Shown in pieces: positions 5,546 to 12,319 of a DNA stretch of 14,326 bases; positions within the stretch are counted from its first letter, which is position 1; each line of letters opens with the position of its first letter. The DNA is from Candidatus Methylomirabilis sp. (GTDB taxonomy: Bacteria > Patescibacteriota > Patescibacteriia > DYHP01). The stretch is from contig DYHP01000024.1 of the NCBI GenBank assembly GCA_020724105.1, positions 1 to 14,326 on the forward strand. The letters run 5' to 3'. Below the pieces are notes generated by a model. It worked only from the letters and a program-made list of their open reading frames with translations. It was not told the origin of the DNA and made no database searches. Both the position numbers and the translations under genes were made by a program.

Positions 5546-8500
5546 ATGTCCGATTTGCTCAAAAATCTCAATCCCGAACAGCGCGAGGCCGTAACCCATG
5601 GAGACGGGCCTCTTTTAATCGTGGCAGGCGCTGGAACAGGCAAAACCACAGTTATTACCCATAGAATCGCTTATTTGATAGAAAAAGGCCTTGCCGCCTC
5701 CGTTGTAAAACCAGGGGTTCACTACGGGGCTAAGCCCGAAGAAATCGTTGCTTTGGCTTTTACCGAGAAATCGGCTGGCGAAATGGAGGAGCGGGTGGAC
5801 CGCCTTTTGCCTTACGGCTACACAAACATTTCCATTTCCACCTTTCATTCTTTTTGCGAAAAAATTCTTCATGATTACGGCATTGAAATCGGTTTGCCCA
5901 CTTTCAAAGTTTTAGACGGCACCGCCGGCTGGCTTTTTTTCAGGAAAAATTTTGACAAGTTTGATTTGGATTATTACAGACCCTTGGGCAATCCCAACAA
6001 ATCCATCCGCGCCCTGCTCGACCACTTCAACCGCATCAAAGATGAGTGCGTAAGTCCGCAGGAATACCTTGAATATGTTAAGAACCTAAAATTAAATTGT
6101 GATGCAGCGGAAAATATTGGCAATTCTAATTCCCAATCCCCAATCCCGAATCCCGAAATAAATTTTAAATCTGCCGAGATATCGAGGCTTGAAGAAGTCG
6201 CCAATGCTTACCATACTTACCAAAATCTTCTTTTGGAAAAGGGTTATTTGGATTTTGGCGATTTGATAAATTACACCATTGAACTTTTCAAAAAACGGCC
6301 GAATGTTTTGGAAGAATGCCGCAAAAAATTCAAATATATTTTAATCGACGAGTTCCAAGACACCAACTGGGCGCAGTACGAGTTGATAAAACTTCTTGCC
6401 GCGCCAAAAAATAATCTTGCTGTTGTCGGAGATGATGATCAAAGTATCTATAAATTCCGCGGCGCGTCGCTCTCCAATATTTTGCAATTTAAAAACGATT
6501 TTCCGAACGCAAAAGAAACGGTTTTGGTAAAAAATTACCGGAGCGGCCAAGCAATTCTCGATTTGTCTTACAAATTCATAAAGCAAAACGACCCGAACCG
6601 GCTTGAGGCGCGGTTGAATTTAAACAAAAAATTGGTTTCACAAATAAAACCCCCACTTACTCCCCCTATTCCCCGACAAGTCGGGGAACGGGGGGAGATA
6701 GAGGGGGTTGGCGAAATCAACCACCTTCATTTTAACAGTTTAGACGACGAGGTCGAGGGCGTGGCGGACAAAATTATTGAATTGAAAAACAAAGATGCCG
6801 AAGCGACTTTCGACGATTTTGCCGTTTTGGCGCGCGCTAACGACCATGCCACGCCGTTTTGCCAGGCGTTGGCAAGAAAGGGGATTCCGTATCAATTTAT
6901 GTCGCTTAAAGGTCTTTACACCAAACCGCCGGTTTTAGACATCCTCGCTTATTTAAAACTTTTGGACAATTACCACGAAAACGCGGCTTTTTATAGGGTG
7001 ATTTCTTGGCCGTTTTGGAAAATTTCCGCCGCGGATTTAGCGGAATTGGGGCACGAGGCGGCAAAGCAGACAAAATCGCTTTACGAAATCGCCGAACGCG
7101 CGGCGCTCTTTAAAAATTTAAGCGCCGACGGTCGGGCGGAATTGGCGAAAATCATCGCTTTAATTTCAAAACACGCCGCTTTTAGCCGCGACAGGGCGCC
7201 GCTTGAGGTTGTTATCGCCGCCGCAAAAGACACCGGCTACGTTGATTATTTAAACCAATTGCCCGATTGCGACAAAAAAGACGCCTTTGATTATTTAAAC
7301 CAATTTTTGGGGCGAATTAAAAAATTCGAGGAAACCAATCCCAATTCTCGGCTGAAAAATTTTTTGGAAGAATTCAATTTGGAAATCGAATCGGGCGAGG
7401 AAGGGCCGCTTAAATTCGACCCGGACATCGGCCCCGAAATGGTTCGCGTAATGACGGCACATTCCGCCAAAGGTTTGGAGTTTAAATACGTTTTTGTCGT
7501 GAATTTGGTTGACAGGCGTTTTCCTTCATCCGATAGGCGCGAGCAAATTGAAGTTCCGCGCGAACTGGTTAAAGAAATTTTGCCCGAAGGCGACGCGCAC
7601 TTGGAAGAGGAAAGGCGGCTTTTTTATGTGGCGATGACGCGGGCAAAACAGGGATTGTATTTGACTTCCGCTGAAGATTATGGTGGGCAGAGAAAAAAGA
7701 AATTGTCGCGGTTTTTGATTGAACTCGGTTATCAAGCGCGGACAAACGCGGACAAAACACAGACTTACGCGGACAGTATAGCGCGGACAAACGCGGAAAA
7801 TTTTATAAACCGCGGACTAACACGGACATTTGCACATGAAGCAAGTGCTTATATTCCGAGCAAATTTTCTTATACCCAATACATCGCTTACAAAACTTGT
7901 CCGCTGCAATATAAATTCAGGCATATTATCAGAATTCCGACGGCCGGAAGCCACACACGCAGTTTTGGCGTAACAATCCATAACACTCTGCGGGAGTTTG
8001 TTTGGGAGTTTAATCAGAGGAAGAATATGGTTCAAAAAAATCTTTTTGGACCCTCTCTTATTCCCCCCGTCCCTCACTCGCGCGCGAGTGAAGAGATAGG
8101 GGGAGAAGCAGCGGGGGTGGACGAATTGATTAAAATTTATCAGAAAAATTGGCTGGACGAATGGTATCCCGACAAAAAAATCAAAGAAGAATATCTTGCA
8201 AAAGGCAGGGAATTGTTAAAATTGTTTTATGACGATTTTGTCAAAAGCAAACCGGAGGTCAAATTTTTGGAACAGTCGTTTGCGTTAAAAATCGGCGGCG
8301 TGACGCTAAAGGGAAACATCGATAGAATTGATGAAGCGGAAACTGTGAGGAGTCCGACTCCCGCGTGCGGCGTTGCGATTATTGATTATAAAACAGGTAA
8401 AGGGAAAGAATCTGCGGGATTGACCAAAGAAAACAAAATGCAACTTTTAATTTACCAAATTGCCGCCGAAGAATCTTTGCGCCTTGCCCCAAAAAAATTG

Positions 8501-8686
8501 GTTTTTCATTATTTGGAAGACGGCAGCAAGGTGGAGTTTTTGGGCTCGGAAAAAGACAAAATTGAGGCAAAACAGGAGATTTCCGGGCAAATTGAAGAAA
8601 TTAAAAAGGGCGATTTCTCGCCTAGGCCCGGAAGGCACTGCGGCTTTTGCGATTATAAAGACATATGTGGGGACAGGGAATTCTAA
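5546..8686 (+). CDS. UvrD/PcrA-like superfamily 1 helicase fused to an Fe-S RecB-type nuclease
   Basis: A 1046-residue protein that should unwind and degrade DNA ends during repair or recombination. Helicase motifs are complete: Walker A GAGTGKT (28-34), DEFQDTNW (268-275), GDDDQSIYKFRGA (295-307), KNYRSGQAI, TAHSAKGLEF (about 637-646) and EERRLFYVAMTRAK with the arginine finger (688-701). The C-terminal PD-(D/E)XK nuclease shows GNIDRID (D926), IIDYKTGK (D947, K949) and QLLIY (Q966, Y970). Cys785 in KTCPLQYKF plus C1032, C1035 and C1041 fit the four ligands of an AddB/Cas4-like 4Fe-4S cluster. No AddB partner is in the window. I chose ATG 5546 (AGGT 6 bases upstream) because ATG 5531 belongs to a repeat. 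At least six segments look like in-frame repeat insertions, one at the helicase-nuclease junction. Confidence 0.92.
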   Translation: MSDLLKNLNPEQREAVTHGDGPLLIVAGAGTGKTTVITHRIAYLIEKGLAASVVKPGVHYGAKPEEIVALAFTEKSAGEMEERVDRLLPYGYTNISISTFHSFCEKILHDYGIEIGLPTFKVLDGTAGWLFFRKNFDKFDLDYYRPLGNPNKSIRALLDHFNRIKDECVSPQEYLEYVKNLKLNCDAAENIGNSNSQSPIPNPEINFKSAEISRLEEVANAYHTYQNLLLEKGYLDFGDLINYTIELFKKRPNVLEECRKKFKYILIDEFQDTNWAQYELIKLLAAPKNNLAVVGDDDQSIYKFRGASLSNILQFKNDFPNAKETVLVKNYRSGQAILDLSYKFIKQNDPNRLEARLNLNKKLVSQIKPPLTPPIPRQVGERGEIEGVGEINHLHFNSLDDEVEGVADKIIELKNKDAEATFDDFAVLARANDHATPFCQALARKGIPYQFMSLKGLYTKPPVLDILAYLKLLDNYHENAAFYRVISWPFWKISAADLAELGHEAAKQTKSLYEIAERAALFKNLSADGRAELAKIIALISKHAAFSRDRAPLEVVIAAAKDTGYVDYLNQLPDCDKKDAFDYLNQFLGRIKKFEETNPNSRLKNFLEEFNLEIESGEEGPLKFDPDIGPEMVRVMTAHSAKGLEFKYVFVVNLVDRRFPSSDRREQIEVPRELVKEILPEGDAHLEEERRLFYVAMTRAKQGLYLTSAEDYGGQRKKKLSRFLIELGYQARTNADKTQTYADSIARTNAENFINRGLTRTFAHEASAYIPSKFSYTQYIAYKTCPLQYKFRHIIRIPTAGSHTRSFGVTIHNTLREFVWEFNQRKNMVQKNLFGPSLIPPVPHSRASEEIGGEAAGVDELIKIYQKNWLDEWYPDKKIKEEYLAKGRELLKLFYDDFVKSKPEVKFLEQSFALKIGGVTLKGNIDRIDEAETVRSPTPACGVAIIDYKTGKGKESAGLTKENKMQLLIYQIAAEESLRLAPKKLVFHYLEDGSKVEFLGSEKDKIEAKQEISGQIEEIKKGDFSPRPGRHCGFCDYKDICGDREF
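5704..5738. repeat. Possible in-frame repeat in the helicase, before motif Ia
   Basis: TGTAAAACCAGGGGTTCAC followed by ACGGGGCTAAGCCCG encodes VVKPGVHYGA, a segment between IEKGLA and KPEEIVALAFTEK that relatives normally join directly. It contains AACC/GGTT and GGGCT/AGCCC inversions. The boundaries are approximate. Confidence 0.45.
6128..6155. repeat. Four tandem 7-base repeats (AATYCCN) in the helicase gene
   Basis: AATTCCC, AATCCCC, AATCCCG and AATCCCG follow each other exactly. They encode the low-complexity peptide NSQSPIPNPE in the 1B region of the helicase. A similar array of four AAATCCG units lies at 13775-13802. Confidence 0.7.
6648..6709. repeat. 62-base inverted-repeat element in the helicase gene (family B, copy 1)
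   Basis: Ends are AACCCCC and GGGGGTT, and the centre is the hairpin CCCCGAC/GTCGGGG. It encodes PPLTPPIPRQVGERGEIEGV between the 2A-like helicase region and the next conserved block. Its reverse complement matches 12394-12455 over all 62 bases with only a few central mismatches. Confidence 0.85.
7736..7832. repeat. GCGCGGACAAACGCGGA direct repeats at the helicase-nuclease junction
   Basis: The 17-base sequence at 7736-7752 recurs exactly at 7781-7797, 45 bases (15 codons) later, with further ACGCGGAC/CCGCGGAC pieces between and after. It encodes a Asn/Thr/Ala-rich linker. The same type (GCGGATAAACGCGG) is found at 13024-13096 and as ATCCGCG at 10182-10220. Confidence 0.75.
8050..8122. repeat. 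In-frame palindromic element in the nuclease domain
   Basis: CACTCGCGCGCGAGTG (8075-8090) is a perfect 16-base palindrome at the centre, with C-rich sequence before it and G-rich sequence after it. It encodes PSLIPPVPHSRASEEIGGEA, a Pro-rich segment not expected in a RecB-type nuclease core. Confidence 0.7.
8349..8375. repeat. Small palindrome before the nuclease DYK motif
   Basis: GGAGTC/GACTCC (8349-8354, 8356-8361) followed by CGC-rich sequence encodes RSPTPACGV between NIDRID and IIDYKTGK. Other family members usually have a few residues here, so it may be a short insertion. Confidence 0.45.
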
Positions 8687-8699
8687 ATTATGCCCATCC

Positions 8700-8762
8700 G
8701 CGAATTCTATGCCAATCTACAAATTGCAAATTCGCAATTCGCAAAATTGGCATAAGATTTGT
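8700..8762. repeat. Inverted repeat in the gap before thiI
   Basis: TATGCCAAT (from about 8709) is inverted as ATTGGCATA (about 8747-8755), CTACAAAT is inverted as ATTTGTAG just outside, and TTGCAAATTCGCAATTCGCAA lies between. It fills the 91-base gap between the helicase and thiI. Confidence 0.6.
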
Positions 8763-8777
8763 AGATTTCCATAATCT

Positions 8778-10130
8778 ATGCGCGTAGTGCTTATCCATTA
8801 CAATGAAATTGCTTTAAAAGGCGGCAACCGCCGGTTTTTCGAGAATAAATTGATAGAAAATATCAGGAATTTTTTGGGTTTTAAAAAAATCCTTCCCAAC
8901 TCCCTTTTAATAAAGGGGGGAGGGGGGGGATTTGTCAAAAAAATTCCCGGCAGAATTTTAATTGAGTTAGATGAGTCTGCTGATATCGGCGAATTGGAAA
9001 ATAAATTAAAAAAAGTTTTCGGCATCGCCAATTTTTCGTTTGTTTCAACTATTAAATATGTCATTCCCGCGAAACTTGTCCTCAACTGCGATCAGGGAGC
9101 GGGAATCCAGGAAGCAATTCGAAATCAATGTTGGGAATTTTTAAAAAATAAGAAATTTACTTCTTTTGCGATTAAAACTTCGCGAGCCGACAAAACATTC
9201 CCTTTAACTTCGCAGCGGGTAAATGAGACGGTTGGCGATTTTATAAAATTAAAATCAGGCGCAAGTGTTGATTTGGACAATCCCGAAATTGTTTGTTTTA
9301 TTGAAATTGCCAACGGTTATATTTTTATTTACGATAAGAAAATAAAAGGCGCGGGCGGGATGCCCGCAGGCGTCGCGGGAAAAGTCGTTTCTTTGATTTC
9401 CTCCGGTTTTGATTCGCCAGTCGCTTCGTATCTAATGATGAAAAGAGGCGCAGAAATAATTTTCGTTCATTTTCACTCATATCCCGAAACGTCTTTGTCT
9501 TCACGGGAGAACGTTGAAGAATTGATTAAGGTTTTAAGTGAGTATCAGTCAGGGTCCAAAATTTACCCTCCCGCCAACTTCATCAAAGAAAGTTCTGAAA
9601 TTGATTCTGCGAAAGGCGAAGCCGCCTTGCGGCTCGTTGCATCAAAAAACCAAAACTCTTCCAATAGAATTGGTGGGAGGGTTTATTTTGTAAATCTTTT
9701 AAAAATTCAAAAAGAAATAATGATGAAAGCGCCGGAAAAATTCAGAGTGGTTTTATACCGACGGGCAATGGTTAAAATCGCCAACGAAATCGCCAAAAAA
9801 GAAAACGCGCTCGGCCTTGTAACCGGCGATTCGCTGGGGCAGGTGGCAAGCCAAACGCTTGAAAACTTAAACACGGTAAGCCGCGCTTCGGAATTGCCCG
9901 TTTACCGCCCGCTTATCGGCTTTGATAAAGAGGAGATTATAAATTTGTCCAAAAAAATCGGTTTTTACGAATTTTCTTCGCGGCCTTACGACGATTGCTG
10001 CAGTTTGTTCGTTCCAAAACACCCGGCCACAAAATCAGATATTGAAACGATAGAAAAAATAGAAAACAAATTAAAATTAGACAAACTTTTAAAAGAGGCG
10101 GTAAAAAAGGCGGAGACAATAAACTATTAA
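8778..10130 (+). CDS. thiI: tRNA 4-thiouridine synthetase ThiI, no rhodanese domain
   Basis: Adenylates uridine 8 of tRNA and inserts sulfur to form s4U. Domain order in 450 residues: ferredoxin-like start IHYNEIALKGGNRRFFE (6-22), THUMP domain to about 190, then the PP-loop ATPase with SSGFDSP (208-214), TGDSLGQVASQTLEN (349-363), RPLIGFDKEEI, and DDCCSLFVPKHP (405-416), which holds the conserved cysteine. The C-terminal rhodanese domain of E. coli ThiI is absent, as in many other bacteria, so sulfur must come directly from a cysteine desulfurase or similar. Two insertions are visible: a Gly-rich repeat near 41-52 and a 40-residue insert at 264-303 encoded by the 116-base element; without the latter the chain reads KIYFVN, as in relatives. 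ATG 8778 aligns with the family start. Confidence 0.92.
   Translation: MRVVLIHYNEIALKGGNRRFFENKLIENIRNFLGFKKILPNSLLIKGGGGGFVKKIPGRILIELDESADIGELENKLKKVFGIANFSFVSTIKYVIPAKLVLNCDQGAGIQEAIRNQCWEFLKNKKFTSFAIKTSRADKTFPLTSQRVNETVGDFIKLKSGASVDLDNPEIVCFIEIANGYIFIYDKKIKGAGGMPAGVAGKVVSLISSGFDSPVASYLMMKRGAEIIFVHFHSYPETSLSSRENVEELIKVLSEYQSGSKIYPPANFIKESSEIDSAKGEAALRLVASKNQNSSNRIGGRVYFVNLLKIQKEIMMKAPEKFRVVLYRRAMVKIANEIAKKENALGLVTGDSLGQVASQTLENLNTVSRASELPVYRPLIGFDKEEIINLSKKIGFYEFSSRPYDDCCSLFVPKHPATKSDIETIEKIENKLKLDKLLKEAVKKAETINY
8892..8928. repeat. CCCTTTTAATAAAGGG-type repeat in frame in thiI
   Basis: TCCCTTT and AAAGGGG flank TAAT, followed by a run of G. It encodes NSLLIKGGGGG between the first helix and KKIPGRILIEL. 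A related CTCCTTTAACAAAGGGGGAG lies in the last gene at 12709-12747. Confidence 0.65.
9566..9681. repeat. 116-base inverted-repeat element in frame in thiI (copy 1)
   Basis: The ends CCCTCCCGCCAAC (9566-9578) and TTGGTGGGAGGG (9670-9681) are inverted with one mismatch. The element is flanked by TTTA on both sides (9562-9565, 9682-9685), a likely target duplication. Element plus one TTTA is 120 bases, exactly 40 codons. It aligns without gaps to 13261-13376 at roughly 80% identity by eye and is translated in the same frame there. Confidence 0.9.
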
Positions 10131-10148
10131 TCCTTGATTTTTAATTCT

Positions 10149-10178
10149 AAAAGGGACGAATTTTTTTCACCCCTTTTT
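10149..10178. terminator. Weak candidate terminator between convergent genes
   Basis: AAAAGGG (10149-10155) and CCCTTTT (10171-10177) form a 7-base stem with a 15-base loop, followed by T-rich sequence, between thiI and the convergent membrane protein. The A-side would serve the opposite strand. The stem is weak. Confidence 0.35.
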
Positions 10179-10181
10179 ATT

Positions 10182-10220
10182 TATCCGCGTAAATCCGTTT
10201 AAAATCTGCGTTAATCCGCG
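10182..10220. repeat. ATCCGCGTAAATCCG-type repeat, supplies the end of the minus-strand gene
   Basis: ATCCGCGTAAATCCG is followed by a diverged copy ending TTAATCCGCG. It belongs to the GCGGATAAACGCGG family. The TAA stop of the minus-strand membrane protein (10211-10213) and its last residues lie inside it. Confidence 0.6.
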
Positions 10221-12295
10221 AGGCAGGCAATCGTCTCTGTCTCAAAATTGCTTTTTAAATATTTAAAAATGTAAATTCTGCCGCCGCCCACTGACCACCA
10301 CGCGGCGGATTTTTCTTTGGCTTCTCGCACGATGTTTTTCGCGTTATACCAGTAGGAATTTATTACAAGATAAAGTTCGTCGGCGCCGACGAGTTTTATC
10401 GCTTCGGTCGCCGTAAGCGGCGACGGCGAGGAATAAACCATATCCAAATAATATTGATATAAAATTCCGCCGGTCGGGATTGGGTAAAAGTAAATTTTTT
10501 CTATCGTAGTCTCGCCACGATATCGTGGCGAGACTACGATAGAGTAATATCGATTTTTAAATCCAAATTCCTGCAAAGCGGCGGCGGAAACCGATTGATT
10601 TGCCAAGACGATGTATTTTTTCCCCTCTGCCTTGGTTTCTATAAATTTTACCGCGTCAATGTCGAATTTTGAAGTTGAAAAACCGTGCGACGACTCAAAC
10701 TTGTCCACTCGCGGATAAGAAATGTAAAATGACGAGAGGGCAAGGTAAGTGACAAATAAAACGGCGAAAAATTTTACCAATAAATCTCCCTCCACAACTT
10801 TTTTAAAAAAATAAATTGCCGGAACAAGGGCGAGAGGGTATAAAAATAATGCCGCGATGCCGATAAGGCGGTTTGAGTAGTCCGCTTGTTCGTAAGAAAT
10901 AATTTCGGGGAATTTGATGAAAATTTTAAGAAAAATTGCGTTTAAAAAAATGATGAACGATGTTAAAATTAAAATTAAAGATGTAGTCGCAACCTTTGGG
11001 TTGGGCTCCGACGAATCGCGAGCGGCTAGCCATTTTTTATAAATTAATATTATGACTCCAACAACTGCCAGTCCCAAAAATATAATCCAAAAATTAAATC
11101 GGTAAAGATAAGCGAAATTGCGGAACAAATCAAATTTATTTTCCACAAAAAGGCGGATTTGGGGCAGGATTTCTGGGGAATTAAATTGAAGCGTTGTTCG
11201 GTCGCGGATTATGAAAACAAGCGGCAAAACGACGCTTCCCAAGACGGCGATGCCCGCCGAAAGCGTGTATTTTACGGCGCCTTTGATTTTATTTAAAATA
11301 GCGGCAAGGAGCAGAAAAAGAAGGGCGGGGATGCCGGAAAGAGGATGGATAAACATTATCGCTAACGCGATAATGAATTTCCAATTTTCAATTTTTAATT
11401 TCCAATTAATCCTCTCCTTTCCTCCCTCTTGGGAAGGAGGAGGAGTGAAGTGGGGGATAGCAGAGACAAAAATTAAGATTAACAAAAACAAATTTGCCAA
11501 CGACTGGGGAGTGGTGGCGATAAAAATAGAAAATGGAAGAATTATTGCGGTAAGCGAAGTTAAAAAATTTATCTTGTCATTTTCAAAATATTTTTTGCTG
11601 AAATTATAGAATAAAATCGGTAAAGTCAATGAAGCCAGAAGCGGAACCAAAATTTTATCCACCCACGCAAGCGGCAAAAAGAAAATTTTATGGAAAAATA
11701 AAACCAGGGCGTATTGGCCGATGTAATAAAACGGTTTAGGAGAAATCGTTCCGAATTCATCTATGTATTTTACCGTGGCGCGGTGGATAAACGGGTCAAA
11801 ACCATAGCCGATTTTATATAAAAACAAAGCCGTCCCGAACGATAAAAACGTGAAGGCGAAAACAAAAATTGCTTTTAGCCATTTTGGGATTTCCGATAAA
11901 AGCGAAATAAAAAACGAGGCAATGGCAATGCCGTAAAGAACAAATAATTTCCAAGTTACAACCTCCCACGGCGAGCGTATCGGCAAATCAGTACGGTGGC
12001 GGAGGAGATAGTAGACGATGAAGGAAACGCTAAAAACAAAAATGGCAGGAGGAAGATAAGAAATAAGCGTTTTCTTGTTAAAGAAGCCGAAACTTATCTC
12101 CCTTCGGGAGACGAAACTCGCCCGCTGTTTTAGAGAAAACAGCGGGCGTAATTGGTATTTTTTATAGATTATTATTCCAAACAAAATAATAAAACCTAAA
12201 TACACCCAGCCATTTAATTTCCATAGATAGAAAGAGGCCGAGCCGACAATAATAATGGCGGATAAGATTAAAATAAAACCCTTGAAAATTCGCAT
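10211..12295 (-). CDS. Polytopic membrane protein, possible GT-C-type glycosyltransferase
   Basis: A 694-residue protein with about a dozen hydrophobic segments through residue 540 and a soluble C-terminal domain (about 545-694). The loop GYGFDPFIHRA (163-173, D167 and H171) resembles the first-loop acidic/histidine motif of GT-C glycosyltransferases and oligosaccharyltransferases; this is suggestive only. Residues 50-69, about 281-307, 422-438 and 585-599 are encoded by repeat elements (12089-12148, 11375-11455, 10983-11029, 10501-10542) and lie in hydrophilic stretches between or after membrane helices. ATG at 12293-12295 faces a divergent gene across 24 bases. The C-terminus (ACLAD) is repeat-derived. 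I do not recognise a precise family; cell-envelope polysaccharide or protein glycosylation is the likeliest area. Confidence 0.8.
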   Translation of the reverse strand: MRIFKGFILILSAIIIVGSASFYLWKLNGWVYLGFIILFGIIIYKKYQLRPLFSLKQRASFVSRREISFGFFNKKTLISYLPPAIFVFSVSFIVYYLLRHRTDLPIRSPWEVVTWKLFVLYGIAIASFFISLLSEIPKWLKAIFVFAFTFLSFGTALFLYKIGYGFDPFIHRATVKYIDEFGTISPKPFYYIGQYALVLFFHKIFFLPLAWVDKILVPLLASLTLPILFYNFSKKYFENDKINFLTSLTAIILPFSIFIATTPQSLANLFLLILIFVSAIPHFTPPPSQEGGKERINWKLKIENWKFIIALAIMFIHPLSGIPALLFLLLAAILNKIKGAVKYTLSAGIAVLGSVVLPLVFIIRDRTTLQFNSPEILPQIRLFVENKFDLFRNFAYLYRFNFWIIFLGLAVVGVIILIYKKWLAARDSSEPNPKVATTSLILILTSFIIFLNAIFLKIFIKFPEIISYEQADYSNRLIGIAALFLYPLALVPAIYFFKKVVEGDLLVKFFAVLFVTYLALSSFYISYPRVDKFESSHGFSTSKFDIDAVKFIETKAEGKKYIVLANQSVSAAALQEFGFKNRYYSIVVSPRYRGETTIEKIYFYPIPTGGILYQYYLDMVYSSPSPLTATEAIKLVGADELYLVINSYWYNAKNIVREAKEKSAAWWSVGGGRIYIFKYLKSNFETETIACLAD
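10501..10542. repeat. Perfect 42-base palindrome in frame in the minus-strand gene
   Basis: The 21 bases 10501-10521 (starting CTATCGTAGTCTCGCC) are exactly complementary to 10522-10542 with no loop. It is 14 codons long and encodes IVVSPRYRGETTI-like residues in the soluble C-terminal domain. Confidence 0.9.
10983..11029. repeat. GTAGTCGC...GCGGCTA element in frame in the minus-strand gene
   Basis: GTAGTCGCAACCTTTGGGTTG at the left and GCGGCTA at the right match the ends of the element at 14114-14163. It encodes AARDSSEPNPKVATT, in a loop between two membrane helices. Confidence 0.7.
11375..11455. repeat. Composite repeat in frame in the minus-strand gene
   Basis: AATTTTCAATTTTTAATTTCCAATTAAT is followed by TCCTTTCCTCCC/GGGAAGGAGGA, an inverted repeat. 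On the minus strand it encodes TPPPSQEGGKERINWKLKIE, a very polar insert between two hydrophobic segments. Confidence 0.65.
12089..12148. repeat. Two adjacent hairpins in frame in the minus-strand gene
   Basis: TCTCCC/GGGAGA with loop TTC (12097-12111) is flanked by GAAACT at 12089-12094 and 12113-12118, a possible 6-base target duplication with a 24-base (8-codon) period. Next to it CGCCCGCTGTTTT (12119-12131) and AAAACAGCGGGCG (12136-12148) form a perfect 13-base stem with loop AGAG; this unit is 30 bases, 10 codons. Confidence 0.8.
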
Positions 12296-12319
12296 ATTTA
12301 ATTTATAATTATAGTATAT
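12282..12319. promoter_or_regulatory. Overlapping divergent promoters in a 24-base intergenic gap
   Basis: TATAAT occurs on the plus strand at 12304-12309 and on the minus strand at 12308-12313. For the plus-strand gene, TTGAAA at 12282-12287 with 16-base spacing fits a -35 box. Both starts lie 10-12 bases beyond their -10 box, so transcripts would be nearly leaderless. No clear -35 was found for the minus strand. Confidence 0.6.

Noticed and set aside
7736..7832. CRISPR-like direct repeats
   Set aside because: Only two exact 17-base copies, inside a translated helicase frame, no regular spacer series and no cas genes.
8460..8774. 104-codon plus-strand open frame overlapping the helicase end
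   Set aside because: It is out of frame over the nuclease C-terminus, where the Fe-S cysteines are in the other frame, and its product has odd Lys/Arg/Trp-rich composition.
11211..11609. 132-codon plus-strand open frame inside the minus-strand membrane gene
   Set aside because: It is antisense to clear membrane helices; the minus-strand reading explains the sequence.
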